Source: Corynebacterium tuberculostearicum (lineage in GTDB: Bacteria > Actinomycetota > Actinomycetes > Mycobacteriales > Mycobacteriaceae). Taken from it: DNA of 64,000 bases. The notes below the pieces were generated by a model. It was given only the letters and a program-made list of their open reading frames with translations. It made no database searches and was not told where the DNA came from. Location: the NCBI RefSeq assembly GCF_030506365.1, contig NZ_CP073092.1, positions 62,001-126,000 of the forward strand. The letters are read 5' to 3'. Below, piece after piece: positions 1 through 8,071 of this stretch (position 1 is the first letter of the stretch; each line of letters opens with the position of its first letter). A program made the translations under genes and the position numbers.

Positions 1-1
1 A

Positions 2-343
2 TATCCAGGACTTGATAGGCCATGGAGACCTTTTGCTTCCAATTACGACCCATGCGCGTCCCTTTCGTGGATTACGGTAACGCTCGAAGGCGCGACTGCT
101 TCCTCGCCGTATCACATCCTCCTTTTCCACAATGGCGAATACCTAGGAACGGCCACCGCCAAGGCATACGGTTTTTCGCCAAAGGTCAGCCGAGTGGATG
201 ATTCCGAGATTGCAGTTACCTACCGCTGGCCAAAGGAGGGTGAGGGCAACGCTGAAGCATCGGGGACAACACAAGCCGGCTTCCGCTGGGATGAAGGTGC
301 GCAAAAGGTAGTCATGTCCGGCGACGTACCGCCTATGCAATAG
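2..343 (+). CDS. LppP/LprE-type lipoprotein, 3' end only
   Basis: An open frame enters from the left edge and stops at TAG. The 113 visible residues include YDPCASLSW followed by a segment reading ILLFHNGEYLGTAT, which I recognise as the core of the LppP/LprE lipoprotein family of mycobacteria and corynebacteria (function unknown, cell-envelope anchored). The signal peptide and lipobox lie outside the window, so lipidation is inferred from the family only. The gene is followed within 10 nt by a strong inverted repeat that should terminate it. There is no start codon in the window. A minus-strand frame over the same bases is a shadow. Confidence 0.72.
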   Translation, partial: YPGLDRPWRPFASNYDPCASLSWITVTLEGATASSPYHILLFHNGEYLGTATAKAYGFSPKVSRVDDSEIAVTYRWPKEGEGNAEASGTTQAGFRWDEGAQKVVMSGDVPPMQ

Positions 344-351
344 CTCGATGT

Positions 352-408
352 AAAACAAGCACGTTTCGCCAAAATTTCACCAGTTGGGCGGCGAAACGTG
401 CTTGTTTT
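352..408. terminator. 19-bp perfect inverted repeat, likely terminator
   Basis: Arms at 352-370 and 390-408 are perfectly complementary (AAAACAAGC.. / ..GCTTGTTTT) around a 19-nt loop. The outer A/T-rich ends of the arms supply a U-run in either direction. It lies 9 nt after the stop of the lipoprotein gene. Confidence 0.75.
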
Positions 409-543
409 GCTCGAAGGGCGGACACCGTGCGACGGAGCGGTGCTTCGAGGGGAGCGGGGAAGCCAAGAAGTGGCCGCGCTCTAGGCTTTCGCGGGGAACC
501 AAGAGCGGTTATCGTGGCCGTAACGTAGCCGAGAGAGATAGGA

Positions 544-732
544 ATGAGCGAGAAGACGTTTCAGCAGAAGTTCGGGGCTTTCGCGCTGGTGGCGGCGTTT
601 GTCCTGCTGATCGTGAACTTGACCGTAGCAGGGCCTACGGTGTTCGGTATCTCCACGCCGCTGTTGCTCGGAGTCACGGGCATCATAATGATCCGCGGTG
701 AGAGAAGCAGCAGCGGCGTACAGGATGACTAG
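544..732 (+). CDS. Small membrane protein, 62 aa
   Basis: This 62-residue protein has two hydrophobic stretches (about residues 12-30 and 35-50) separated by a short turn, with a charged tail (RGERSS..). The ATG is preceded by GAGAGATAGGA, an acceptable ribosome-binding site. Its TAG overlaps the last codon of convergent cysN by 3 bp, which fits a real compact gene. I do not recognise a family. A longer frame starting at 384 in another phase overlaps it but has a composition typical of a shadow (many Arg, no hydrophobic segment) and was not kept. The 135 bases upstream hold no gene I can support. Confidence 0.5.
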   Translation: MSEKTFQQKFGAFALVAAFVLLIVNLTVAGPTVFGISTPLLLGVTGIIMIRGERSSSGVQDD

Positions 733-2012
733 CGCAGGCGGTGGCCTACGAAGCCGGCGGCAAGGGTGTTGCCGGAGGATTGATCGATGAGCAGGAAGTT
801 GCCCACCGCGCCGCGGGCGGCATAGTCCTCGACGGGGAGTTCGGCCTGGGTCTGGATGGTGATGTGGGCGATGTCGTTCATGGCGACGGACTCGGGATCT
901 TCCACATCGGAAACGCCATCAAGATCCAGGGTGCGGGTGACGGCGGCGACGCGGGCCTTAACCAGGGAAGAGCCGTAGCGCAGCTTGAGCATCTGGCCGG
1001 GCTTAATCTCCTTTTCGGTCAGGCCCACAACGGTGGCGTCGAATTCGCGGGTGGACGCGGGGCGCTGGGGGCCGGCGAGGAGATCGCCGCGGGCGAGATC
1101 GACGTCGTCGGCAAGTAGGAGCGTCACGGAGTCGCCGGTAGCAGCGGAGTCGGCCGGACCGTCAGCAGTGTCAATCTGGGTAATGGTGCTGGTACGGCCT
1201 TCAGGGAGGCGGACCTCGTCGCCCACGGAGATGGAACCCGCCTTCACGCGGCCGGCGTAGCCGCGGTAATCGGAGGCGTGCTCGCGGATGACGTACTGGA
1301 TGGGGAAACGGAAGTCCAGCTCATCGGCGCGGCCGGTGGCCACGGGGACGGTCTCGAGAACCTCGAGGACGGTCGGGCCGGTGTACCACTCCATGGTGGT
1401 GGAGCGCTCGACCACGTTATCGCCCTTGAGCGCGGAAATCGGCACCACGGTGGTATCGGTAATACCCAGGCGGGTGGCGATCTGGTTGAACTCGGACTCG
1501 ATATCGCGGAAGACCTGCTCGTCGTAGTCCACTAGGTCGATCTTGTTCACCGCGAGGACCACGTGGCGCACGCCGAGGAGGGCGGCCACGTTGAGGTGGC
1601 GGCGGGTTTGTTCGACAACGCCATGGCGGGCGTCGATAAGAAGCACCACCACCTGAGAGGTGGACATGCCCGTGACCGTATTGCGGGTGTACTGCACGTG
1701 GCCGGGGGTATCGGCGAGGATGAAGGTGCGCTTATCCGTGGCGAAGTAGCGGTAGGCCACGTCGATGGTAATGCCCTGCTCGCGCTCGGCACGCAGGCCG
1801 TCAACAAGCAGGGAAAGGTCCATGCCGTCAAAGCCGCGGTCAGTGGAGGTGCGCTCCATGGACTCGACCTGGTCCGCGAGCACGGACTTGGTGTCATAGA
1901 GCAGGCGGCCGACGAAGGTGGACTTGCCGTCATCAACGGAGCCGGCGGTGCACAGGCGCAGGGTATCGCGCTGCTTGAGGGCGCCGACATTCGGCGTGAG
2001 GGTCGTGGTCAT
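729..2012 (-). CDS. cysN: Sulfate adenylyltransferase subunit 1 (GTPase)
   Basis: CysN is the GTP-hydrolysing subunit of ATP sulfurylase, which activates sulfate to adenylyl sulfate with CysD. The translational-GTPase motifs are visible: P-loop GSVDDGKST (residues 24-32), GITID (80-84), DTPGH (101-105) and NKID (156-159), followed by beta-barrel domains II and III. The 427-aa length matches a stand-alone CysN; there is no fused APS kinase (CysC) domain. The ATG overlaps the cysD stop as TGATG, so the two subunits are translationally coupled. It is the last gene of the cysH-cysD-cysN operon; the CysY/CysZ genes that I recall following it in C. glutamicum are absent. Confidence 0.95.
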   Translation of the reverse strand: MTTTLTPNVGALKQRDTLRLCTAGSVDDGKSTFVGRLLYDTKSVLADQVESMERTSTDRGFDGMDLSLLVDGLRAEREQGITIDVAYRYFATDKRTFILADTPGHVQYTRNTVTGMSTSQVVVLLIDARHGVVEQTRRHLNVAALLGVRHVVLAVNKIDLVDYDEQVFRDIESEFNQIATRLGITDTTVVPISALKGDNVVERSTTMEWYTGPTVLEVLETVPVATGRADELDFRFPIQYVIREHASDYRGYAGRVKAGSISVGDEVRLPEGRTSTITQIDTADGPADSAATGDSVTLLLADDVDLARGDLLAGPQRPASTREFDATVVGLTEKEIKPGQMLKLRYGSSLVKARVAAVTRTLDLDGVSDVEDPESVAMNDIAHITIQTQAELPVEDYAARGAVGNFLLIDQSSGNTLAAGFVGHRLR

Positions 2013-2911
2013 CAGAAGTAGCCTTCCTTCTTGCGGTCCTCCATGGCGGACTCGGAAAGTTTGTCATCGGCGCGGGTGGCGCCGCGCTCGGAAAGGGTGG
2101 AAATGGAGATCTCCGCGAGCACCTCGTCCGGGGTCGAAGCGGTAGATTCCACGGCGCCGGTGCAGGACATATCGCCCACGGTGCGGTAGCGCACGGTGCG
2201 GGTTTCCAGCTCCTCGCCCTCGGCCGGGCCGCCCCATTCGCCAGGTGCTAGCCACATGCCATTGCGCTTGAATACCTCGCGCTTATGCGAGTAGTAGATG
2301 GAGGGCAGCTCCAGTTCGCGGGCGCCGATGTATTCCCAAATATCGGATTCGGTCCAGTTGGAGATGGGGAAGACGCGGACGTTTTCGCCGGCCATCTTGC
2401 CGCCGTTGTACAGGTCCCACAGCTCGGGGCGCTGGCGGCGGGGATCCCAGCCGCCGAAGGAATCGCGGATGGAGAAGATGCGTTCCTTGGCGCGGGCGCG
2501 CTCCTCGTCGCGGCGGGCGCCACCGCACACGGCGTCATATTCGCGCTCGGCGATGGTCTCTACCAGCGGCACGGATTGCAGCGGGTTGCGGGTGCCATCG
2601 GGGCGCTCTTGCAGGTCGCCGCGGTCGATCCAGTCCTGGACGCGGGCGACGTGGAGGCGAGCGCTGGATTCTTCCACGAGGCGGTCGCGGAAATCGATGA
2701 CCTCAGGGAAGTTGTGGCCGGTATCGACGTGGAGCAGCTCAAACGGCACCGTGGCCGGGGCGAAGGCGCGGCGGGCTAGCTCGAAGACAACGACGGAGTC
2801 CTTGCCGCCGGAAAATAGGATGCCTACCTTGTCGAACTGCCCGGCCACCTCGCGCAGGATGTGGATGGACTCGTTTTCTAGGTCTTTTAAGTGTGGAGAA
2901 AGTGTGCTCAT
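2012..2911 (-). CDS. cysD: Sulfate adenylyltransferase subunit 2
   Basis: CysD is the catalytic N-type PP-loop subunit of ATP sulfurylase. The PP-loop SGGKDS is at residues 34-39, followed by conserved VCGGARRDEE and FRDRLVE regions. I chose the ATG that overlaps the cysH stop (TAATG), giving 299 residues beginning MSTLSPHLK, because the alternative ATG six codons upstream lies inside cysH and only adds an unconserved MRVTRI. The gene is coupled to both neighbours by 1-base overlaps. Cytoplasmic complex with CysN. Confidence 0.95.
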   Translation of the reverse strand: MSTLSPHLKDLENESIHILREVAGQFDKVGILFSGGKDSVVVFELARRAFAPATVPFELLHVDTGHNFPEVIDFRDRLVEESSARLHVARVQDWIDRGDLQERPDGTRNPLQSVPLVETIAEREYDAVCGGARRDEERARAKERIFSIRDSFGGWDPRRQRPELWDLYNGGKMAGENVRVFPISNWTESDIWEYIGARELELPSIYYSHKREVFKRNGMWLAPGEWGGPAEGEELETRTVRYRTVGDMSCTGAVESTASTPDEVLAEISISTLSERGATRADDKLSESAMEDRKKEGYF

Positions 2912-3696
2912 TATTCGTGTAACCCGCATTCTGTCTTGCCGTCTGCAAATACGCGCCCGGACCGGGCATCGTCGCCTTCACCAACCGGGAAGGTCAGCGG
3001 TGCGCAGCCGATGGAGCGGTACCCCTGCAGGGTGAGTGGGTGGATGATGAGGTCGTTGTCCTCGATATAGCGGTCCGTATCGTCGAGATCCCAGGTAATG
3101 ATGGGCGAGATCTTCAATCGGCCGGTGCGGTCGAGGCTCAGCGCCGGGGCGGTGGCGCGGTGCTCGGAATCGGCGCGGCGCAAGCCGGTAACCCAGCCGG
3201 CATAAGGGTCCATGGCCATGTTCAGCGGCTCGACCTTGCGCATGCGGTTATAGGCCGCGGTATCGCGGGCGTAGAGGCGCGGGCCGTACACCTCGTCTTG
3301 TTCCTCTGGGCTGAGCAGAGGCAGCACCCGCACTAGGGGCAGGTCCGGGTAGCGCTTTTCTACCTCGTCGGCTACCTGCAGTGTTTCCTGGAAGTGCCAG
3401 CCAGTATCGATGAAAAGCAGGTCTGCATCGAGCCCGGCGCGGTGGGCGAGCTCGGCCAAGACTGTGTTCTCCATGGACATGGTCACGGCCAGGCGGCCGG
3501 GTGCGTGCTCGGCGGCCCATTCGGTAATGGTTTCCGCTGAGGCGTCATAAAGCTTATCCGCCCACTGGTCCACCAATTGCTGGTTGCGCGCGGCTACCTC
3601 GGCGTCCAGCGGCGCGGTATCGCGCGTGCCTTCCGGGGAGATGCTGGGGTCGCGGTAGTTCTTGCCACCGTCCAGCAGGTTCGTCGTTGGGTTCAT
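2911..3696 (-). CDS. cysH: Adenylyl-sulfate / PAPS reductase (CysH family), cluster cysteines missing
   Basis: CysH reduces activated sulfate to sulfite using thioredoxin. The catalytic C-terminal motif ECGLH is present (Cys257), as are the PP-loop-like segment TMSMENTVL (72-80) and GLRRADS (171-177). Actinobacterial APS reductases bind a [4Fe-4S] cluster through CC and CxxC; here the CC position reads YN (149-150) and the CxxC reads CAPL (231-234), so three of four ligands are missing, as in PAPS reductases. The frame is open upstream to 3822; I chose the ATG at 3696 (261 aa, MNPTTN..) because upstream residues do not look coding and run into the operator. An ATG at 3708 is possible. First gene of the cysHDN operon. 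Confidence 0.88.
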   Translation of the reverse strand: MNPTTNLLDGGKNYRDPSISPEGTRDTAPLDAEVAARNQQLVDQWADKLYDASAETITEWAAEHAPGRLAVTMSMENTVLAELAHRAGLDADLLFIDTGWHFQETLQVADEVEKRYPDLPLVRVLPLLSPEEQDEVYGPRLYARDTAAYNRMRKVEPLNMAMDPYAGWVTGLRRADSEHRATAPALSLDRTGRLKISPIITWDLDDTDRYIEDNDLIIHPLTLQGYRSIGCAPLTFPVGEGDDARSGRVFADGKTECGLHE

Positions 3697-3815
3697 GCCG
3701 TCACACATTAGGCAAAACCCCAAGGCGGTGCAGGAGATTGTGCGCGAAAAGCCGCTGAGCTTGGCGGGAGGTGCGAATAAAAAGTTTCCAATCCGTACCA
3801 AGCGGACTAGATTTA

Positions 3816-3831
3816 CAGACAAGACAGTCTA
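3816..3831. promoter_or_regulatory. McbR-like operator
   Basis: CAGAC-N6-GTCTA matches the inverted-repeat motif I recall for the sulfur regulator McbR of C. glutamicum (TAGAC-N6-GTCTA) at nine of ten positions. It lies between the divergent cysH operon and the FprA-type gene, 38 nt upstream of the latter's ATG, where it could repress both when sulfur is plentiful. Binding is inferred. Confidence 0.55.
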
Positions 3832-3868
3832 TTGCGGGCGTCCGCGCCCCGCACAAGGAGGTACTTTC

Positions 3869-4288
3869 ATGCAGCGTATAGCAATCATCGGGGAGGGCCC
3901 GGCAGCCCTATCCACCACCGAGAAGCTTATCAGCGCTGGCATGTGTGTGGACCTCATTACCCAGTGCACCGCACCATTCGGTCTACTCCGCCGCTTTGCA
4001 GGCTTGGCAGGCGTGCTGGGCGACGCCGTCACGGGCTCCCACTGCGGCCCCGGCACCACTCCCCGCTTGCGCCTTATCGGCAACGTGCGGGTAGGACCCG
4101 ACGGCGATATCACACATAATGAGATCCACCGCCTGGCCGCTTCCGGTGACCGCGAGCTGCTCGTGCTGGAGCTCAAGGCTCGCGGCGTGGCCGTCACCAC
4201 GTGGGAAGGCCTATGCGCCCCACCGCAGGATTTTGAAGACTGGCGCAGCGTCATCACCCGCGCGCAGCTAGCTCACGTGGGGATTTAA
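3869..4288 (+). CDS. Internally deleted FprA-type ferredoxin/adrenodoxin reductase
   Basis: The 139-residue product starts like an FprA flavoprotein (IAIIGEGPA dinucleotide-binding motif; APFGL; LRLIGNVRVG followed by DIT) but then jumps to what resembles the family's C-terminus (LKARGV.VTTWEG). FprA enzymes are about 450 residues, so the FAD/NADP core is gone. It keeps a strong Shine-Dalgarno (AAGGAGGT) and no internal stop, so it may be expressed. In C. glutamicum I recall an fpr-type gene (fpr2) next to cysI, where it would feed electrons to sulfite reductase; here both the intact reductase and cysI are missing from the locus. Either a decaying gene or a repurposed small FAD-like protein; the first is more likely. 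Confidence 0.6.
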   Translation: MQRIAIIGEGPAALSTTEKLISAGMCVDLITQCTAPFGLLRRFAGLAGVLGDAVTGSHCGPGTTPRLRLIGNVRVGPDGDITHNEIHRLAASGDRELLVLELKARGVAVTTWEGLCAPPQDFEDWRSVITRAQLAHVGI

Positions 4289-4373
4289 CAGCAATTATCA
4301 ACTAGCGCCCCACCCACCACCGGTATAAACTTGCACGGCTACCCAGCCACGGCAAGGAAAGGGGCGCGAGTCC

Positions 4374-6116
4374 ATGGATCTGGTTCGCATTCTCGTTACA
4401 CGGTCGGCGCCATATACGCCGTATTTCATCGCGGTGCTTGTCCTGCAGGCCTTATCTACGGCCGCCACGCTGTACCTTCCATCGCTTAACGCCAAGATCA
4501 TCGATGAAGGTGTAGCTCAGGGCGATGTGGACTTCATCTGGCGCACCGGTGGCATCATGCTGGCCGTCGCGTTTGCCCAAGTCATCACTGCCATCGGCGC
4601 GGTATGGTGCGGCAGCCGCACCGCTATGGGCGTCGGCCGAGATCTACGCGGCGAGGTCTTCCGCCACGTTAATTCCCTGTCCACTGAGGACATGAGCCGC
4701 TTTGGCACGCCTACGCTCATTACCCGCGGCACCAATGACGTCCAGCAGGTGCAGATGGTCTACATGATGATGCTGAACTTCATGGTGACCGCACCCATCA
4801 TGTCCATCGGCGGCATCATCATGGCCGTGCGTGAAGACGCAGGCTTGTCCTGGCTGGTGTGGGTGTCCGTAGCGGTGTTGCTCGGCACCATCTCCGTTAT
4901 CATTTCCCGCCTCATGCCGCTCTTCCGTTCCATGCAGGACAAGCTGGATTCCATCAATGGCACCCTGCGCGAGCAGATCACCGGCATCCGCGTGGTGCGT
5001 GCCTTCGTGCGCGAGGCCTATGAGTCCGAGCGCTTTACCGAGGAAAATAAAAACATCACCCGCCTGTCCTTGAACATCGGCCGGCTATTCGTGGTGATGT
5101 TCCCGCTCATTACGGTGATCCTCAACGTGGCCACCGGCGCGGTCCTGTGGTTCGGCGGCCACCGCGTAGATGAGGGCTTGGTCAACGTCGGCTCGCTCAC
5201 CGCATTCCTGCAGTACCTGCTGCAGATTCTGGCGGCGGTCATGATGGGTACCTTCATGGCGATGATGCTGCCGCGCGCCATCATCTGTGCCCGCCGCATC
5301 ACCGAGGTGCTCCAGCACGAGCCCTCCATTACCCCACCCAGCTCCACCACCTCTCCGGAGACCTGCGCGGGCACGGTGGAATTTCGCAACGTGGGCTTTT
5401 CTTATGCCGGTGCGGATGCGCCGGTGCTAGAAGACATTTCTTTTACCGCTCAGCCCGGCACCACCACCGCCATCATCGGTTCGACGGGCTCGGGCAAGAC
5501 CACCCTGGTTTCCCTCATCCCACGCCTGTACGTGCCGACGGAAGGCCAGGTGCTTATCGACGCCACCCCTACCACCTCCCTGGCCCGCCAGGACATCGTC
5601 CAGCGCGTCTCCCTCGTCCCGCAGAAGGCTTACCTATTTAGCGGCACTGTGGCCTCCAACCTGCGCTTGGGCCGCCCCGAAGCCACCGATGACGAGCTCT
5701 GGGAGGCGCTGCGCGTGGCTCAGGCGGACTTCGTAGAAGACCTAGACATGCCCATCGCACAGGGCGGCACCAACGTCTCCGGTGGCCAGCGCCAGCGCCT
5801 GTCCATCGCGCGCATGCTTGTTGCCCGCCCGCTGATCTATCTCTTCGATGATTCCTTCTCCGCGCTGGACGTGGCCACCGATGCCAAGGTGCGCGCCGCA
5901 ATGCACGCCTCCTTTGCCGAGCGCGAGCAGCCGGTGACCAGCATTATCGTCGCCCAGCGCGTGGCGTCAATCCGCGATGCCGACCAGATTCTGGTGCTGG
6001 ATGCCGGCCGCATTGTTGACCGCGGCACGCACGAGGAGCTCCTTGGCCGCTGCGCGGTCTACCAAGAAATCGTTGATTCCCAAGAAACCGCCGGTGTTGC
6101 AGGAGGCGAAAACTAA
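4374..6116 (+). CDS. ABC exporter half-transporter, degenerate catalytic site
   Basis: Type IV ABC exporter half with six membrane segments (about 15-300) and a C-terminal ATPase domain (about 333-570). Walker A GSTGSGKT is at 369-376 and the signature VSGGQ at 468-472. The catalytic Glu after Walker B is Asp (FDD, 492-493) and the H-loop His is Gln (AQRV, Q528). This pairing is the usual sign of the non-hydrolysing site of a heterodimer, as in LmrC/TM287-like proteins and mycobacterial Rv1273c/Rv1272c. The stop overlaps the next gene's ATG (TAATG). Substrate unknown; lipid or drug export is only a family-level guess. Confidence 0.9.
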   Translation: MDLVRILVTRSAPYTPYFIAVLVLQALSTAATLYLPSLNAKIIDEGVAQGDVDFIWRTGGIMLAVAFAQVITAIGAVWCGSRTAMGVGRDLRGEVFRHVNSLSTEDMSRFGTPTLITRGTNDVQQVQMVYMMMLNFMVTAPIMSIGGIIMAVREDAGLSWLVWVSVAVLLGTISVIISRLMPLFRSMQDKLDSINGTLREQITGIRVVRAFVREAYESERFTEENKNITRLSLNIGRLFVVMFPLITVILNVATGAVLWFGGHRVDEGLVNVGSLTAFLQYLLQILAAVMMGTFMAMMLPRAIICARRITEVLQHEPSITPPSSTTSPETCAGTVEFRNVGFSYAGADAPVLEDISFTAQPGTTTAIIGSTGSGKTTLVSLIPRLYVPTEGQVLIDATPTTSLARQDIVQRVSLVPQKAYLFSGTVASNLRLGRPEATDDELWEALRVAQADFVEDLDMPIAQGGTNVSGGQRQRLSIARMLVARPLIYLFDDSFSALDVATDAKVRAAMHASFAEREQPVTSIIVAQRVASIRDADQILVLDAGRIVDRGTHEELLGRCAVYQEIVDSQETAGVAGGEN

Positions 6117-8053
6117 TGGCTGAGAACACCACTTCTACCGCCGAATCCACGGATGCCAGTTTTGATCCGATGGGCGGCTCCGCACCCCGCCAGGCCAAGA
6201 ATTTCTGGCCCTCCACCAAACGCCTTTTCTCCCTGCTTGCTCCCTTCAAGCGCCACCTGTGGGCCGTCGCGGCAATGAATATCGTCTGCATCTTCTTGGC
6301 CGTGGTAGCCCCGAAGATCATGGGCAAGGCCATGGACGTCATCTTTGCCGGCGTCATTTCGCGCAACCTGCCCTCTAATATTTCCGCCGAGCAAGCCATT
6401 GCGGGCATGCGCGCTGCCGGCCAGGACCGCTTTGCGGATATGGCCTCCGCGATGGACTTCGTCCCCGGTGAAGGCATCGATTTTAACCACCTGGGCACGC
6501 TCATCATCACCGTGATCGCGATGTACATCGTCTCCTCTGGCTTCCAATGGTGGCAGGGAGCCATCCTCAACAAGTTAAGCATGGATATCGTGTTTGACCT
6601 GCGCGAGCGCGTAGAGGCGAAGATTAATGCGCTGCCTCTCAACTACTTTGATTCCCAGCAGCGCGGCGATATCCTTTCGCGCACCACCAATGACATCGAC
6701 AACGTGCAACAGGCCCTGCAGCAGGCGCTATCGCAGCTGTTTTATGACGCACTGCTGGTCATTGGCATCACCATCATGATGTTCAGCGTCTCCTGGCAGC
6801 TCGCTCTGGTGGCTCTACTGTCCCTGCCGCTTACCGGTCTAGTTATCGGCGTCATCGGTAGCCGCTCGCAGCGCCAATTCAAAACCCAGTGGCGCTCCAC
6901 CGGTCAGCTCAACGGCCAGGTAGAAGAATCCTTCTCCGGCCACGACCTAGCCATCGTCTTTGGTCGCACCGAGGCCATGACGGAGGAATTCGACAAGCGC
7001 AATGAGGAGCTCTACCGCTCCGCAGCTAAGGCCCAGTTCCTGTCCGGCATCATGATGCCCATCATGCAGTTCCTGTCCTACCTGTCCTACGTGGCCATTG
7101 CGGTCCTGGGCGGCCTGCGCGTAGCCAATGGCCACATGACTCTGGGCGCTGCCACTGCATTTATCCAGTACTCCCGCGAGTTCAACCAGCCGCTCGGCCA
7201 GCTCGGCGGCATGATGCAGCAGGTGCAGTCCGGCGTGGCCTCGGCCGAGCGCGTCTTTGAGCTTCTCGACGCCGAAGAGCAAGCCCCTGACACCACCGAC
7301 GAGGACCTTCCCGGCCGCGCCCAAGGGCTTGTGGCGTTCCAAGACGTTGACTTCTCCTACGCGGAGGACAAGGAGCTCATCACCGGCCTCAACCTGCAAG
7401 TGGAGCCTGGCCAGACCGCGGCCATTGTCGGCCCCACCGGTGCCGGCAAGACCACCCTGGTCAACCTGCTCATGCGCTTCTATGAGCTCGATGGCGGTCA
7501 GATTCTCATTGATGGGCACGATATCGCCCGCATGCCGCGCCATACCCTGCGTTCCCAGGTGGGCATGGTGCTCCAGGACGCCGTGCTCTTTAAGGGCTCG
7601 ATCATGGAGAATATCCGCTACGGCCGCTTGGACGCGACGGACGAAGAGGTCATCGCTGCGGCAAAGGCAACCTATGTGGACCGCTTCGTTCACGCGCTGC
7701 CCGATGGCTACGACACCATCATCGACCAAGACGGCGGCGCAATCTCCGCCGGCGAGCGCCAGCTCATCACCATCGCCCGCGCGTTCTTGGCCCAGCCCGC
7801 GTTGCTCATCCTCGATGAGGCCACCTCTTCGGTCGATACCCGTACCGAGGTCCTCGTCCAAGAGGCGATGAACGCGCTGCGCGCCGACCGCACCTCCTTC
7901 GTCATTGCCCACCGCTTGTCCACCATTCGCGATGCTGACCTCATCCTCGTCATGGAAAACGGCACCATCGTGGAACAAGGTTCGCACGACGATCTCCTTG
8001 CGACCCAAGGCGCATACTGGCGCCTGCATCAATCCCAGTTCGCTCAAGGGTAG
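6116..8053 (+). CDS. ABC exporter half-transporter, catalytic partner
   Basis: This 645-aa half has an N-terminal extension of about 30 residues, six membrane segments, a long loop between the first two (about 75-125) and an ATPase domain with canonical residues: Walker A GPTGAGKT (about 439-446), signature SAGERQ, Walker B LILDEATSSVD with the catalytic Glu, and AHRLSTI with the H-loop His. It complements the degenerate half encoded just upstream, so the pair should form a heterodimeric exporter with one competent ATP site. Its start is coupled to the partner by TAATG and has an AGGAGG site inside the upstream gene. Confidence 0.92.
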   Translation: MAENTTSTAESTDASFDPMGGSAPRQAKNFWPSTKRLFSLLAPFKRHLWAVAAMNIVCIFLAVVAPKIMGKAMDVIFAGVISRNLPSNISAEQAIAGMRAAGQDRFADMASAMDFVPGEGIDFNHLGTLIITVIAMYIVSSGFQWWQGAILNKLSMDIVFDLRERVEAKINALPLNYFDSQQRGDILSRTTNDIDNVQQALQQALSQLFYDALLVIGITIMMFSVSWQLALVALLSLPLTGLVIGVIGSRSQRQFKTQWRSTGQLNGQVEESFSGHDLAIVFGRTEAMTEEFDKRNEELYRSAAKAQFLSGIMMPIMQFLSYLSYVAIAVLGGLRVANGHMTLGAATAFIQYSREFNQPLGQLGGMMQQVQSGVASAERVFELLDAEEQAPDTTDEDLPGRAQGLVAFQDVDFSYAEDKELITGLNLQVEPGQTAAIVGPTGAGKTTLVNLLMRFYELDGGQILIDGHDIARMPRHTLRSQVGMVLQDAVLFKGSIMENIRYGRLDATDEEVIAAAKATYVDRFVHALPDGYDTIIDQDGGAISAGERQLITIARAFLAQPALLILDEATSSVDTRTEVLVQEAMNALRADRTSFVIAHRLSTIRDADLILVMENGTIVEQGSHDDLLATQGAYWRLHQSQFAQG

Positions 8054-8071
8054 ACCTTCCCCGGCGGTGAG

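Noticed and set aside
384..701. 105-codon plus-strand frame overlapping the 62-aa membrane protein
   Set aside because: Arg/Gly-rich shadow composition, starts inside the terminator arm, while the overlapping 62-aa frame has a ribosome-binding site and hydrophobic segments.
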